NCBI GenBank assembly: GCA_020637675.1
Contig: JACKKD010000001.1
Location: forward strand, 434,001 to 498,000
Reading direction: 5' to 3'
DNA length: 64,000 nucleotides
Origin: Paracoccaceae bacterium
GTDB taxonomy: Bacteria; Pseudomonadota; Alphaproteobacteria; Rhodobacterales; Rhodobacteraceae
Positions 19,567 through 27,265 of this stretch are shown piece after piece; within the stretch, counting starts at the first letter, position 1, and each line of letters starts with the position of its first letter. The notes beneath the pieces are model-generated. The model did no database searches. It saw only the letters and a list, made by a program, of their open reading frames with translations, and was not told where the DNA came from. Made by a program: the position numbers and the translations under genes.

Positions 19567-20886
19567 GTGCCAGCGCGACTCATCGGCCGTTTCAACGCTG
19601 CCTTGGAAAGACGTATTCCGGAACAGCGCCTGTTCCTGCGATCGGACTCCGAGACGCGCTTCATCCGGCTGAGGCCGGTCACCCAGGCCGTCGCGATGGC
19701 GGGCTTCTCGCTTCTCCTGGCCTGGACGATCGTCGCCACGGCGATCCTCCTCATGGATTCGATCGGCTCGGGCAGCGCCCGGGAACAGGCGCGGCGCGAA
19801 CAGGCCAACTACGAGGCCCGCCTCGATGCGCTCTCGGTCGAGCGCGACCAGCGGGCCCAGGAGGCGGTGGCGGCGCAGGAGCGCTTCGCCCTTGCCATGC
19901 GGCAGGTATCGGCGATGCAGTCGGCACTCCTTGCCTCGGAAGAACGGCGCAAGGAACTGGAAACCGGAATCGGCGTGATCCAGGCGACGCTCCGGCGGAC
20001 GATGGGTGAACGCGACCAGGCGCTTGCCCGCGTCACCGAGCTGGCGGCCGTTGCCTCCGAGGGGCCGCAGACCGCCGCCAGCGCGGCGCCTTCCGGCGCC
20101 GATGTGGCCGACACGCTGGGCGTGCTCACGGCCGCCCTCGGACGTACCGCCGCCGAACGCGACGCGATGGCCGAACTGGCCGACGCGGCGAAGTCCGAGG
20201 CCGACGAAGTCGCCTACGAGAAACGTCTTCTGGAAGAACGTCACGACGAGATCTTCGCGAGTCTCGAGGAGGCGGTCACGATCTCGATGGCCCCGCTCGA
20301 CAAGATGTTCTCTTCCGCGGGCCTCGATCCCGACGATCTCATCGAACAGGTGCGCCGTGGCTACTCGGGCCAGGGCGGCCCGCTCGGGCCCCTCGTCCCG
20401 CCGGTCGCCGCGGGCAGCGACGACAGCGCGGAGCGTGCCGGCCGCATCCTCGAAGGCCTCGACCGGATGAATCTCTACCGGCTCGCGGTCGAGAAGGCAC
20501 CCTTTGCCATGCCGCTCAAGACCTCGTTCCGCTACACCTCGGGCTTCGGGCGCCGCTGGGGCCGGGCGCACGAAGGCATCGACATGGCCGGCGCCCTTGG
20601 CTCGCCCGTCTATGCCACCGCCGAAGGCACGGTCGTCCACGCCGGGTGGGAATCGGGCTACGGCAACATGGTCGAGATCCGGCACGAGTTCGGCCTCGCC
20701 ACCCGCTATGGGCATCTTTCAAAGGTGCGCGTGGAGGTCGGCCAAAGGGTCTCGCGCGGCGACAGGATCGGTGATATGGGGAATACTGGCCGCTCTACTG
20801 GCACCCATCTCCACTACGAGGTGCGCACGGGCGGCACTGCTGTGAACCCGATGACGTTTATCAAGGCGGCGAACAATGTTTTCTAA
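19567..20886 (+). CDS. M23 family peptidoglycan endopeptidase with coiled coil (DUF5930-M23 type)
   Basis: 439 residues with a GTG start. A cytosolic N-terminus (LRSDSETRFIRLRPVTQAVA) is followed by one membrane helix (residues about 41-64). A long coiled coil runs over residues about 75-230, and the C-terminal LytM/M23 domain shows the zinc-site motifs AHEGIDMAGALGSPVYATAE and THLHYEVRTGG, plus YGNMVEIRH and TRYGHLSKV. All expected metal ligands (HxxxD and HxH) are present, so it should be an active periplasmic DD-endopeptidase. It overlaps the bactofilin gene by 11 bases. M23-bactofilin pairs control cell shape in other bacteria, with the bactofilin positioning the hydrolase. Confidence 0.92.
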   Translation: MPARLIGRFNAALERRIPEQRLFLRSDSETRFIRLRPVTQAVAMAGFSLLLAWTIVATAILLMDSIGSGSAREQARREQANYEARLDALSVERDQRAQEAVAAQERFALAMRQVSAMQSALLASEERRKELETGIGVIQATLRRTMGERDQALARVTELAAVASEGPQTAASAAPSGADVADTLGVLTAALGRTAAERDAMAELADAAKSEADEVAYEKRLLEERHDEIFASLEEAVTISMAPLDKMFSSAGLDPDDLIEQVRRGYSGQGGPLGPLVPPVAAGSDDSAERAGRILEGLDRMNLYRLAVEKAPFAMPLKTSFRYTSGFGRRWGRAHEGIDMAGALGSPVYATAEGTVVHAGWESGYGNMVEIRHEFGLATRYGHLSKVRVEVGQRVSRGDRIGDMGNTGRSTGTHLHYEVRTGGTAVNPMTFIKAANNVF

Positions 20887-21373
20887 GAGCAGGATCAACG
20901 AACCCGGACCCAAATCGGCGGCGCCGACCGAACAGCCGAAGGCGCCCGAACCTGCTGCGCCGAAACCCGCCTTCGACTACCTGTCCTCCGCCCCCAAGCC
21001 GAAGCCCGGCGCTTCGGTCCTGTCGGCGGACCTGACCATCACCGGCAACGTGAAGACCTCGGGCGACATCCAGATCGAAGGCGTGGTCGAGGGCGATATC
21101 CGCGCGCATCTGCTGACCGTGGGCGAAAGCGCCACGATCAAGGGCGAGATCGTCGCGGACGACATCGTGGTGAACGGCCGCGTGATCGGCCGGGTGCGCG
21201 GCCTCAAGGTGCGACTCACCTCCACCGCGCGGGTGGAAGGGGACATCATCCACAAGACGATCGCGATCGAAAGCGGCGCGCATTTCGAAGGCTCTGTGCA
21301 GCGTCAGGAAGATCCGCTGTCGACGGGTGCCCCGAAGCTCACCGTGGCGCCGACAACCGCCGCGGGCAACTGA
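20876..21373 (+). CDS. Bactofilin
   Basis: 165 residues. A polar proline-rich N-terminal tail (about 50 residues) leads into the beta-helical polymerisation core: SVLSADLTITGNVKTSGDIQ, IEGVVEGDIRAHLLTVGESA, IKGEIVADDIVVNGRVIGRV, VEGDIIHKTIAIESGAHFEG. A short C-terminal tail follows. Bactofilins form nucleotide-free filaments at the membrane that scaffold cell-wall enzymes. The start overlaps the end of the M23 peptidase gene in another frame, indicating coupling and a joint function. A strong terminator lies 23 bases after the stop, closing the two-gene operon. Confidence 0.95.
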   Translation: MFSKSRINEPGPKSAAPTEQPKAPEPAAPKPAFDYLSSAPKPKPGASVLSADLTITGNVKTSGDIQIEGVVEGDIRAHLLTVGESATIKGEIVADDIVVNGRVIGRVRGLKVRLTSTARVEGDIIHKTIAIESGAHFEGSVQRQEDPLSTGAPKLTVAPTTAAGN

Positions 21374-21396
21374 CGCAAGCGTGATTGTCGTGAGTG

Positions 21397-21421
21397 CCGG
21401 GGCGGTTCCGCCCCGGTTTTT
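21397..21421 (+). terminator. Rho-independent terminator after bactofilin
   Basis: CCGGGGCGG-TT-CCGCCCCGG is a perfect 9-bp GC stem followed directly by TTTTT. It lies 23 bases after the bactofilin stop and before the convergent small membrane protein gene. Confidence 0.92.
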
Positions 21422-21459
21422 CCTTTTCCGCGGGGGTCGGCGCCCGGGTGGCCGGCGCA

Positions 21460-21747
21460 TCAATCCTGTTTCCGTCTGGACCTCAGGGCGCGCAGCCGGC
21501 TCAGCACCGGCTTGACGTCAAGCCCGATCACGAGAACGCCAAGCGGGATCATCCAGAACCCGAGCACCGGCAGGAACCCCACGATCCCCCCCGCGACGAG
21601 GCAAAGACCGAGAAGCGTCCGCACCCCGGGCGGCACGCGCCGCCGGATCCGGACGAGAATCCGCTTGAGCCGCGCCTTGAGGGATTTCCAGCTGTCCATC
21701 CGGCCCATATGGAGCGAATCGCACAGGCCGGAAAGCCCCCGCGACAT
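21460..21747 (-). CDS. Small membrane protein
   Basis: 95 residues. A basic N-terminal half (KSLKARLKRILVRIRRRVPP) is followed by two closely spaced hydrophobic segments (TLLGLCLVAGGIVGFLPVLG and FWMIPLGVLVIGLDV) and a basic tail SRLRALRSRRKQD. The pattern GFLPVLGFWMIPLG recalls small PGPGW-type membrane proteins, but I do not recognise it with certainty. Possible starts are 21747, or the inner ATGs at 21708 and 21699. It lies between the bactofilin terminator and a P-type ATPase on the same strand; function unknown. Confidence 0.6.
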   Translation of the reverse strand: MSRGLSGLCDSLHMGRMDSWKSLKARLKRILVRIRRRVPPGVRTLLGLCLVAGGIVGFLPVLGFWMIPLGVLVIGLDVKPVLSRLRALRSRRKQD

Positions 21748-21777
21748 CCGCCGCGCCCTTTCCCCCGTCCGCCTTGC

Positions 21778-23664
21778 TCACGCCGCAGCCGCCGCCCCCG
21801 CCGGATGCGCTGCGGCAACCGCGATCCTGCGCGGCACCACCCGGAGCGCCCGGAGCGCGTTCAGGATCACCGCCACGTCGATCACCTCCTGCAGGAGCGC
21901 ACCCTCCACCGGTTGCAGGTATCCGAGCGCCGCCGCGACCATGCCGAGGACGGAAAGGCCGATCCCAGCGACCACGCTCTGCAGCGCGATGCCGCGGGCG
22001 CGCCGCGCGATCTCCATTCCCGCGCAGAGACGGTCGAGGCGGTCGACGAGCAGCACGACCTCGGCCGCCTCGGCCGAAGCCGCGGCGCCCCGCGCGCCCA
22101 TCGCCACGCCGACATCGGCCGCCGCCAGCGCCGGGGCGTCGTTCACCCCGTCGCCCACCATCATCACCGGCCCGTCCTTCCGCTCGGTCAGGACGAGAAG
22201 CACCTTCTGGTCGGGCTTCAGTTCTGCCCGGAGCGCGTCGAAGCCGAGCCCGCGGGTGACATGCTCGGCGACGTCGGCGCGGTCGCCGGTGGCGAGAAGG
22301 ATGCGCCCCACGCCCTCCTGCCGCAGCGCCTGCAGCGTTGCTGCCACGTCGGGACGGAGCGGGTCCGCCATCACCAGCCGCGCGGCGAGACGGCCATCCA
22401 CCGCCACGGCGACGAGCACGGCGCCGACCGCCCCCTCGGGCGCGGGCTCCGGCTCGAGGCCGAGCCGCTCGCGCACGAAGCCGTGGCCGCCGACCACGAC
22501 GGCGCGGCCCTCCACCCGCCCGGCGACCCCCTCGCCCGGAATCTCCGCGACCTCCGACGGCACCGGCAGCGCGAGCCCCCGCGCCACTGCGGCGGCGACC
22601 ACCGCCTGCGCCACGGGATGTTTCGAGGCCTGCTCCAGCGCGGCAGCGAGCCGCAGGATCTCCGTCTCCCCCGCGCTGCCAAGCCGCTCGATCGCCACGA
22701 TCTGCGGCCGCCCGTCCGTCAGCGTCCCGGTCTTGTCGAGGATGAGCGTGCGGATTCGCGCCATCGCCTCCAGTGGCTTGGCGCCCTTCACCAGCACGCC
22801 GTACTCCGCCGCCCGGCTGAGGCCCGCCACCAGCGCCACCGGCACGGCGAGGATGAGCGGACAGGGCGTCGCCACCACCAGCACCGCCACGGCCCGAACC
22901 GGATCGCCAGTCCCCCACCACGCCGCCGCCGCTATCGCAACCGTGACAGCCAGAAATCCCAGCGCCCAGCGGTCCGCCAGCCGCGCCATCGGCGCACGCG
23001 AGGCCTGCGCAGCCTCCACGAGGCGGACGATCCCGGCATAGGTGCTCTCCTTCGCCCGCCGCGTCGCCAGAAGGTCGAAGGCCTCGCCCGAATTGGTCGA
23101 TCCGCTCATCGCCTCGTCACCGGCGGCGAGGCGCACCGGCAGCGACTCGCCGGTCAGTGCCGACGTGTCGAGGAAGGCCGAACCGGCCGCCACAGTCCCG
23201 TCGACCGGCACCACATCGCCCTGCCGGATCAGAAGCCGGTCGCCCGGCGCGATGGCATCGAGCGCGACCTCCTCCAGCGCGCCGTTGCGGTGGCGCGTGG
23301 CGCTGCGCGGCACGCGCGCAAGAAGGCCGGCCATCTCGCGCCGCGCCCGCCCCTCCGCGAAGCTCTCGAGGAAGGTACCGCCGGCATACATCACAGCGAC
23401 GACCGCGGCCGCCAGCGCCTCGCCGGTGGCCAGTGCCGCCGACATGGAAAGCGCCGCGACGATGTCGAGCCCGACATCCCCGCGCCTGAGGCTCTCGACG
23501 ATCTCGCGGACGAGCGTGCCGAGGACCGGCAGGACGCCGAGGCTCCAGACAAGGGCCGCGAGGTCCGCCCGCCCGGTGAGGCGCAAGCCGAGACCGGCCA
23601 GAAGCCCGCCCAGCGCCACGGCGATCAGCGCCACCTTCCAGCCTTCGCCCGGCGCACGCTCCAT
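21778..23664 (-). CDS. Heavy-metal translocating P1B-type ATPase lacking an N-terminal metal-binding domain
   Basis: 628 residues. The P-type hallmarks are present: ALTGESLPVRLAAGD (actuator), LILDKTGTLTDGRPQ (phosphorylated Asp), SKHPVAQAV (P1B HP motif), and MVGDGVNDAPALAAADVGVA. The transmembrane metal motif is TPCP (VVATPCPLILAVPVALVAG) rather than CPC or SPC, which points to the less characterised TPC class. There is no CxxC HMA domain or His-rich N-terminus; the protein starts directly with membrane helices. The cargo metal cannot be deduced; Co, Ni, Fe, Mn or Zn are all possible. The start at 23664 is chosen because upstream residues are not conserved-looking. No metal regulator is adjacent. 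Confidence 0.88.
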   Translation of the reverse strand: MERAPGEGWKVALIAVALGGLLAGLGLRLTGRADLAALVWSLGVLPVLGTLVREIVESLRRGDVGLDIVAALSMSAALATGEALAAAVVAVMYAGGTFLESFAEGRARREMAGLLARVPRSATRHRNGALEEVALDAIAPGDRLLIRQGDVVPVDGTVAAGSAFLDTSALTGESLPVRLAAGDEAMSGSTNSGEAFDLLATRRAKESTYAGIVRLVEAAQASRAPMARLADRWALGFLAVTVAIAAAAWWGTGDPVRAVAVLVVATPCPLILAVPVALVAGLSRAAEYGVLVKGAKPLEAMARIRTLILDKTGTLTDGRPQIVAIERLGSAGETEILRLAAALEQASKHPVAQAVVAAAVARGLALPVPSEVAEIPGEGVAGRVEGRAVVVGGHGFVRERLGLEPEPAPEGAVGAVLVAVAVDGRLAARLVMADPLRPDVAATLQALRQEGVGRILLATGDRADVAEHVTRGLGFDALRAELKPDQKVLLVLTERKDGPVMMVGDGVNDAPALAAADVGVAMGARGAAASAEAAEVVLLVDRLDRLCAGMEIARRARGIALQSVVAGIGLSVLGMVAAALGYLQPVEGALLQEVIDVAVILNALRALRVVPRRIAVAAAHPAGAAAAA

Positions 23665-23938
23665 CTGTGCCTGTTTCCTTCCGCCCGCCGCGCCCACGCG
23701 TCGCAGCCTGCCACGCCGGCGGGATCATCGCCCGCCCACGCAGCGGCGTCGAGTCTCCGGACGTATCCGCGCGCCCTTGCCGCACCCGGGCCTGCCGCGC
23801 CAGACCATCGCGCCGCGCCGGCCGCGACGCAGCCCGGCAACAGCCGGCGGACTTGCCGCCGGCCCCGGCACCACTGGCGTTGCGGCCCGCGGCTCTTTCT
23901 CCCATCATCGACGCGGCAACGGCGTGCGGAAGGCTCCC

Positions 23939-24376
23939 ATGAAACCGATCCTCGTCCTGAACGGACCCAATCTGAACCTCCTCGGCACACGCCAGCCCGA
24001 GATCTACGGGCGCGAAACGCTGGCCGACGTCGAGGCGCTCTGCGCCGCCACCGCGGCGGCGCACGGCCTCTCGGTCACCTGCCGGCAGTCGAACCGGGAA
24101 TACGAACTCATCGACTGGGTGCAGGCGGCAAGAAGCGAAAATGCCGCCATCGTCATCAATCCCGGCGCCTTCAGCCATACCTCGGTCGCCCTCCTCGACG
24201 CGCTCAACGCCTTCGAGGGGCCGGTGATCGAGGTCCATATCTCCAACATCCACAAGCGCGAGCCCTTCCGCCACCATTCCTACGTCTCCAACCGTGCCGA
24301 GGCGGTGATCGCCGGCGCGGGGGTTCAGGGCTACGCCTTCGCCGTCGAACGGGCGGCACGACTCCTGAAGGGATAA
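23939..24376 (+). CDS. aroQ: 3-dehydroquinate dehydratase, type II
   Basis: 145 residues. It has MKPILVLNGPNLNLLGTRQP with the catalytic Tyr in EIYGRETL, CRQSNREYELIDWVQAA, IVINPGAFSHTSVALLDAL, IEVHISNIHKREPFRHHSYV, and QGYAFAVERAARLLKG. This is the dodecameric type II enzyme of the shikimate pathway. It removes water from 3-dehydroquinate. The region upstream (23665-23938) carries no gene. The next gene follows after 5 bases. Confidence 0.97.
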   Translation: MKPILVLNGPNLNLLGTRQPEIYGRETLADVEALCAATAAAHGLSVTCRQSNREYELIDWVQAARSENAAIVINPGAFSHTSVALLDALNAFEGPVIEVHISNIHKREPFRHHSYVSNRAEAVIAGAGVQGYAFAVERAARLLKG

Positions 24377-24381
24377 GGCCC

Positions 24382-25146
24382 ATGGAGATGCCCGGGAACC
24401 GCTTCAAGGCCCGCCTCGCAGCGGGCGAGCTTCAGTTCGGTCTCTGGTCCACGATCCCGGAGCCCACGGCGGTGGAGGCGCTTGCGGGCGCCGGCTTCGA
24501 CTGGATGGTGCTCGACACCGAGCACACTCCCGTCGAGGTCGCGGCGGTCCTGCCGCTCCTGCAGGCGATGGCACCCTGGCCGACCGCACCTGTGGTGCGG
24601 CCGAGCGTCAACGACACAGCGCTCATCAAGCGCCATCTCGACCAGGGCGCACAGACCCTTCTCATCCCCTACATCCAGAGCCGGGCCGAAGCCGAGGCGG
24701 CGGTCGCCGCCACCCGCTACCCGCCCACCGGGGTCCGCGGCGTGGCCGGCACGATGCGGGCGGCAGGCTACGGGCGGATCAGCGGCTACCACGGAAAGGC
24801 CGACGCCGAAGTCTGCCTCCTCCTCCAGGTCGAGACCGCCCTCGCCCTCTCGCGGCTCGAGGACATCGCGACGACCGAGGGGGTGGACGGCATCTTCATC
24901 GGCCCTGCCGATCTCGCCGCCTCGATGGGCCGCCCGGGCCAGACCGGCCATCCGGAGGTGCGCGCGGCCGTCCTCGACGCCGTCGCCCGGCTCGGGCGGC
25001 TCGGGCGGCCGGCGGGGCTTCTGACCCAGGACGAGGCATTCGCACGGGCCTGCATCGACGCCGGCGCCCGCTTCGTCGCCCTCGCCGTTGACATGTCGCT
25101 CCTCGTCGGCGCCGCCGACGCGCTCGCCGCCCGCTTCCGCGCCTGA
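24382..25146 (+). CDS. HpcH/HpaI family aldolase
   Basis: 254 residues of the class II pyruvate aldolase family. The motifs are FGLWSTIPEPTAVEALAGAG, WMVLDTEHTPVE, VVRPSVNDTALIKRHLDQGA, LLIPYIQSRAEAEAAVAATR, YPPTGVRGVAGTMRAAGYGR, LLLQVETALAL and GIFIGPADLAASMG. Conserved His, Arg, Glu and Asp residues for divalent metal and pyruvate enolate binding are present. The family cleaves 2-oxo-4-hydroxy acids into pyruvate (or similar) and an aldehyde; the true substrate is not evident. It is probably cotranscribed with aroQ, but a biochemical link to the shikimate pathway is not expected. Confidence 0.88.
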   Translation: MEMPGNRFKARLAAGELQFGLWSTIPEPTAVEALAGAGFDWMVLDTEHTPVEVAAVLPLLQAMAPWPTAPVVRPSVNDTALIKRHLDQGAQTLLIPYIQSRAEAEAAVAATRYPPTGVRGVAGTMRAAGYGRISGYHGKADAEVCLLLQVETALALSRLEDIATTEGVDGIFIGPADLAASMGRPGQTGHPEVRAAVLDAVARLGRLGRPAGLLTQDEAFARACIDAGARFVALAVDMSLLVGAADALAARFRA

Positions 25147-25217
25147 CCGGCGCAATCCGCCCTCACAGAGGTGTGGAAACCTTCGCCGGATGCCTCCCGG
25201 GGCCGACCGGTCAGGCG
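25140..25217. repeat. Inverted repeat spanning two convergent stop codons
   Basis: CGCCTGACCGG at 25140-25150 and its exact reverse complement CCGGTCAGGCG at 25207-25217 flank 56 bases. Each arm includes the stop codon of one of the two convergent genes. It could fold as a long-loop bidirectional terminator, though no T-run is present. Confidence 0.45.
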
Positions 25218-26245
25218 TTCTGGCGGCGGTTGTGCAGGATGGAGGAAACGAGCGCGACGCCGATGAAGGCAGAGCCCAGCACGCCCGTCACCAGTTCGGG
25301 GATATGCCAGAGCGTCTGGGCGAACATGATCATGCTCAGGACGAGGATCGAGTAGAACGCCCCGTGCTCCAGGTAGCGAAACTCCGACAGCGTCTTGCGT
25401 TCCACCAGCATGATCGTCATCGAGCGGACATACATCGCGCCGATGCCGAGGCCGATGGCGATGAGGAAGAGGTTGTGGGTCAGAGCGAAGGCGCCAATCA
25501 CGCCGTCGAAGCTGAACGAGGCGTCGAGCACCTCAAGGTATAGGAACGCGCCGAGCCCGCCTGCCGCCGCCGTGCGCGCCGCCTCGCGCTGGTCAAGGAC
25601 ATGGCCGAGGACCTCGACCGCGAGAAAGGTCAGGAGCCCCCCCACCGAGGCGAAAAGGAACGGGCCGACCTCCTCGCCCGGCATCACCGAGGCGAAAAGC
25701 ATCACGACAACGAGGACGAAGGCGATCTCGAGCCCGCGGACAGAGGCACAGCGGCGAAGCTGGCATTCGAGCGCGCGGATCCAGTCCACCTCCTTGCCCT
25801 CGTCGATGAAGTAGCGCAACGCCACCATCATCAGGAAGGTCCCGCCGAAGGCCGCGATGGACAGATGCGCCCCCGCGATGATCTCGGCGTATTCGTCGGG
25901 ACGCAACGCCGCCAGTCGCAGCGCCTCCCAGGGGCCGATGCCCGCCGCCACGACGACGATGAGCAGCGGGAAGATGATCCGCATGCCGAAGACGGCGATG
26001 AGTATGCCCCAGGTCAGGAAGCGGTGCTGCCAGACCGGCGTCATCTGTTCCAGCTTGTTGGCGTTGACGATGGCGTTGTCGAAGGAAAGCGAGATTTCCA
26101 GGATCGCCAGCACCACCCCGATGAGGAAGAAGCTCGTCGCGCCGGCCAGCCCGTGCCCGTATCCCCAGCCGAGCCAGAAGGCGAGCGCGAGGCCCGCCGC
26201 CGTGAACAGGAAGGCCCAGCGGAAATAGTGGATGGCAGTGGACAT
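25211..26245 (-). CDS. DUF475 (TerC-like) integral membrane protein
   Basis: 344 residues with about nine membrane helices. Conserved acidic motifs are LAILEISLSFDNAIVNANKL near the N-terminus and VLDASFSFDGVIGAFALTHN in the second half, the paired SFDxxI signatures of TerC-type metal exporters. Between them is YFIDEGKEVDWIRALECQLR. TerC-superfamily proteins export manganese or act in tellurite resistance and metal-loading of secreted proteins; DUF475 members are uncharacterised. The start at 26245 is preceded by a 228-base region without genes. It is convergent with the HpcH aldolase gene. Confidence 0.85.
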   Translation of the reverse strand: MSTAIHYFRWAFLFTAAGLALAFWLGWGYGHGLAGATSFFLIGVVLAILEISLSFDNAIVNANKLEQMTPVWQHRFLTWGILIAVFGMRIIFPLLIVVVAAGIGPWEALRLAALRPDEYAEIIAGAHLSIAAFGGTFLMMVALRYFIDEGKEVDWIRALECQLRRCASVRGLEIAFVLVVVMLFASVMPGEEVGPFLFASVGGLLTFLAVEVLGHVLDQREAARTAAAGGLGAFLYLEVLDASFSFDGVIGAFALTHNLFLIAIGLGIGAMYVRSMTIMLVERKTLSEFRYLEHGAFYSILVLSMIMFAQTLWHIPELVTGVLGSAFIGVALVSSILHNRRQNA

Positions 26246-26473
26246 GAAGGGCTCCGTTCCGGCCCTGCAGGGGCCGATGGGGTTAGCCGCGACATAGGGG
26301 GGCGGGCGGCAAAGAGCAAGGCGCGCGCGCCGGACGACACCGGCGCGGGCCCTGAATCGTGCCCGCGCGACAACATTGGGCCGCCGCGACAAGGGCCGCG
26401 AATTGTCATCCCCGCGCCGCAAAGGCGCCCCGTTTGCCGGGCATACCGGTACCTGTCAGCCGAGGAGGTTACG

Positions 26474-26623
26474 ATGGACTTTGTTTCCCAGTTCTCTTTC
26501 GATGAAATCGCTGCCAGCCTGCTGGCCTGCCTCGTGATCCGCGAGCTGATGATCCTCGCGCTCCCCGACCATATCGCCGGCCCCGGCGGCTGGCTCGTCG
26601 ATACCGGCGAGGAAGAGGTCTGA
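26474..26623 (+). CDS. Small hypothetical protein (49 residues)
   Basis: A short but convincing gene. A strong ribosome site GAGGAGG lies 6 bases before the ATG. The product is MDFVSQFSFDEIAASLLACL, then VIRELMILALPDHIAGPGGW and an acidic end DTGEEEV. The middle is an amphipathic or weakly hydrophobic helix, possibly membrane associated. No domain is recognised. It stands between the divergent DUF475 gene and the flavin reductase gene. Confidence 0.6.
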   Translation: MDFVSQFSFDEIAASLLACLVIRELMILALPDHIAGPGGWLVDTGEEEV

Positions 26624-26730
26624 ACCGCGACCTCGCAATCCCGCGCGGGATCGTGCCCGTGCGGGTAGCCAATTGCTCCGGAATGTGATCTTTCTGCCGC
26701 CGCGGCGACCGCCCTCATGCGGTCCGGGAC

Positions 26731-27258
26731 ATGGCAGCGGAACCGGGCATGGATATCATCACGCCAGACGGGAGCGGCGAGGGGCGCGACGGAAAGCGGG
26801 CCTTCCGCGCGGCGCTCGGGCGCTACGCCACCGGGGTGACCGTGGTCACGACGCAGACCGCGAAGGGACCCGTGGGCATTACCGCCAACAGCTTCACCTC
26901 GGTCTCGCTCGATCCGCCGCTCGTGCTCTGGTGCCCGGCGAAAGCCTCGGCACGCTTCACCGCCTTCACCGAGGCTGGGCATTACGCTATCCACGTCCTC
27001 GCAGCCGATCAGCTCGACCTCTGCCACCGCTTCGCGCGCGCGGGCGGCGACTTCGCGGGGCTCGACCCCGGCGCGACACCCGAGGGGCTGCCGCTGCTCC
27101 CCGGTTGCCTGGCCCGCTTCGACTGCGCGGCCCATGCCGTGCATGACGGCGGCGATCACGCGATCCTCGTCGGCCGGGTGCTGCGCGCCTTCGTTCGCCA
27201 GGGCACGCCACTTCTCTTCTGGCACGGCCGCTACGGCGACTTCCTCCACCGCGACTGA
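26731..27258 (+). CDS. Flavin reductase family protein (FMN-binding)
   Basis: 175 residues. It has the flavin reductase domain: AFRAALGRYATGVTVVTTQT, GITANSFTSVSLDPPLVLWC, FTEAGHYAIHVLAADQ and DHAILVGRVLRAF. The family uses NAD(P)H to reduce FMN or FAD, usually for a partner two-component monooxygenase. No monooxygenase gene is adjacent, so the partner is unknown. Start is the ATG at 26731 or the one at 26749, since the first 20 residues are not conserved. Confidence 0.86.
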   Translation: MAAEPGMDIITPDGSGEGRDGKRAFRAALGRYATGVTVVTTQTAKGPVGITANSFTSVSLDPPLVLWCPAKASARFTAFTEAGHYAIHVLAADQLDLCHRFARAGGDFAGLDPGATPEGLPLLPGCLARFDCAAHAVHDGGDHAILVGRVLRAFVRQGTPLLFWHGRYGDFLHRD

Positions 27259-27265
27259 GCCGGCA

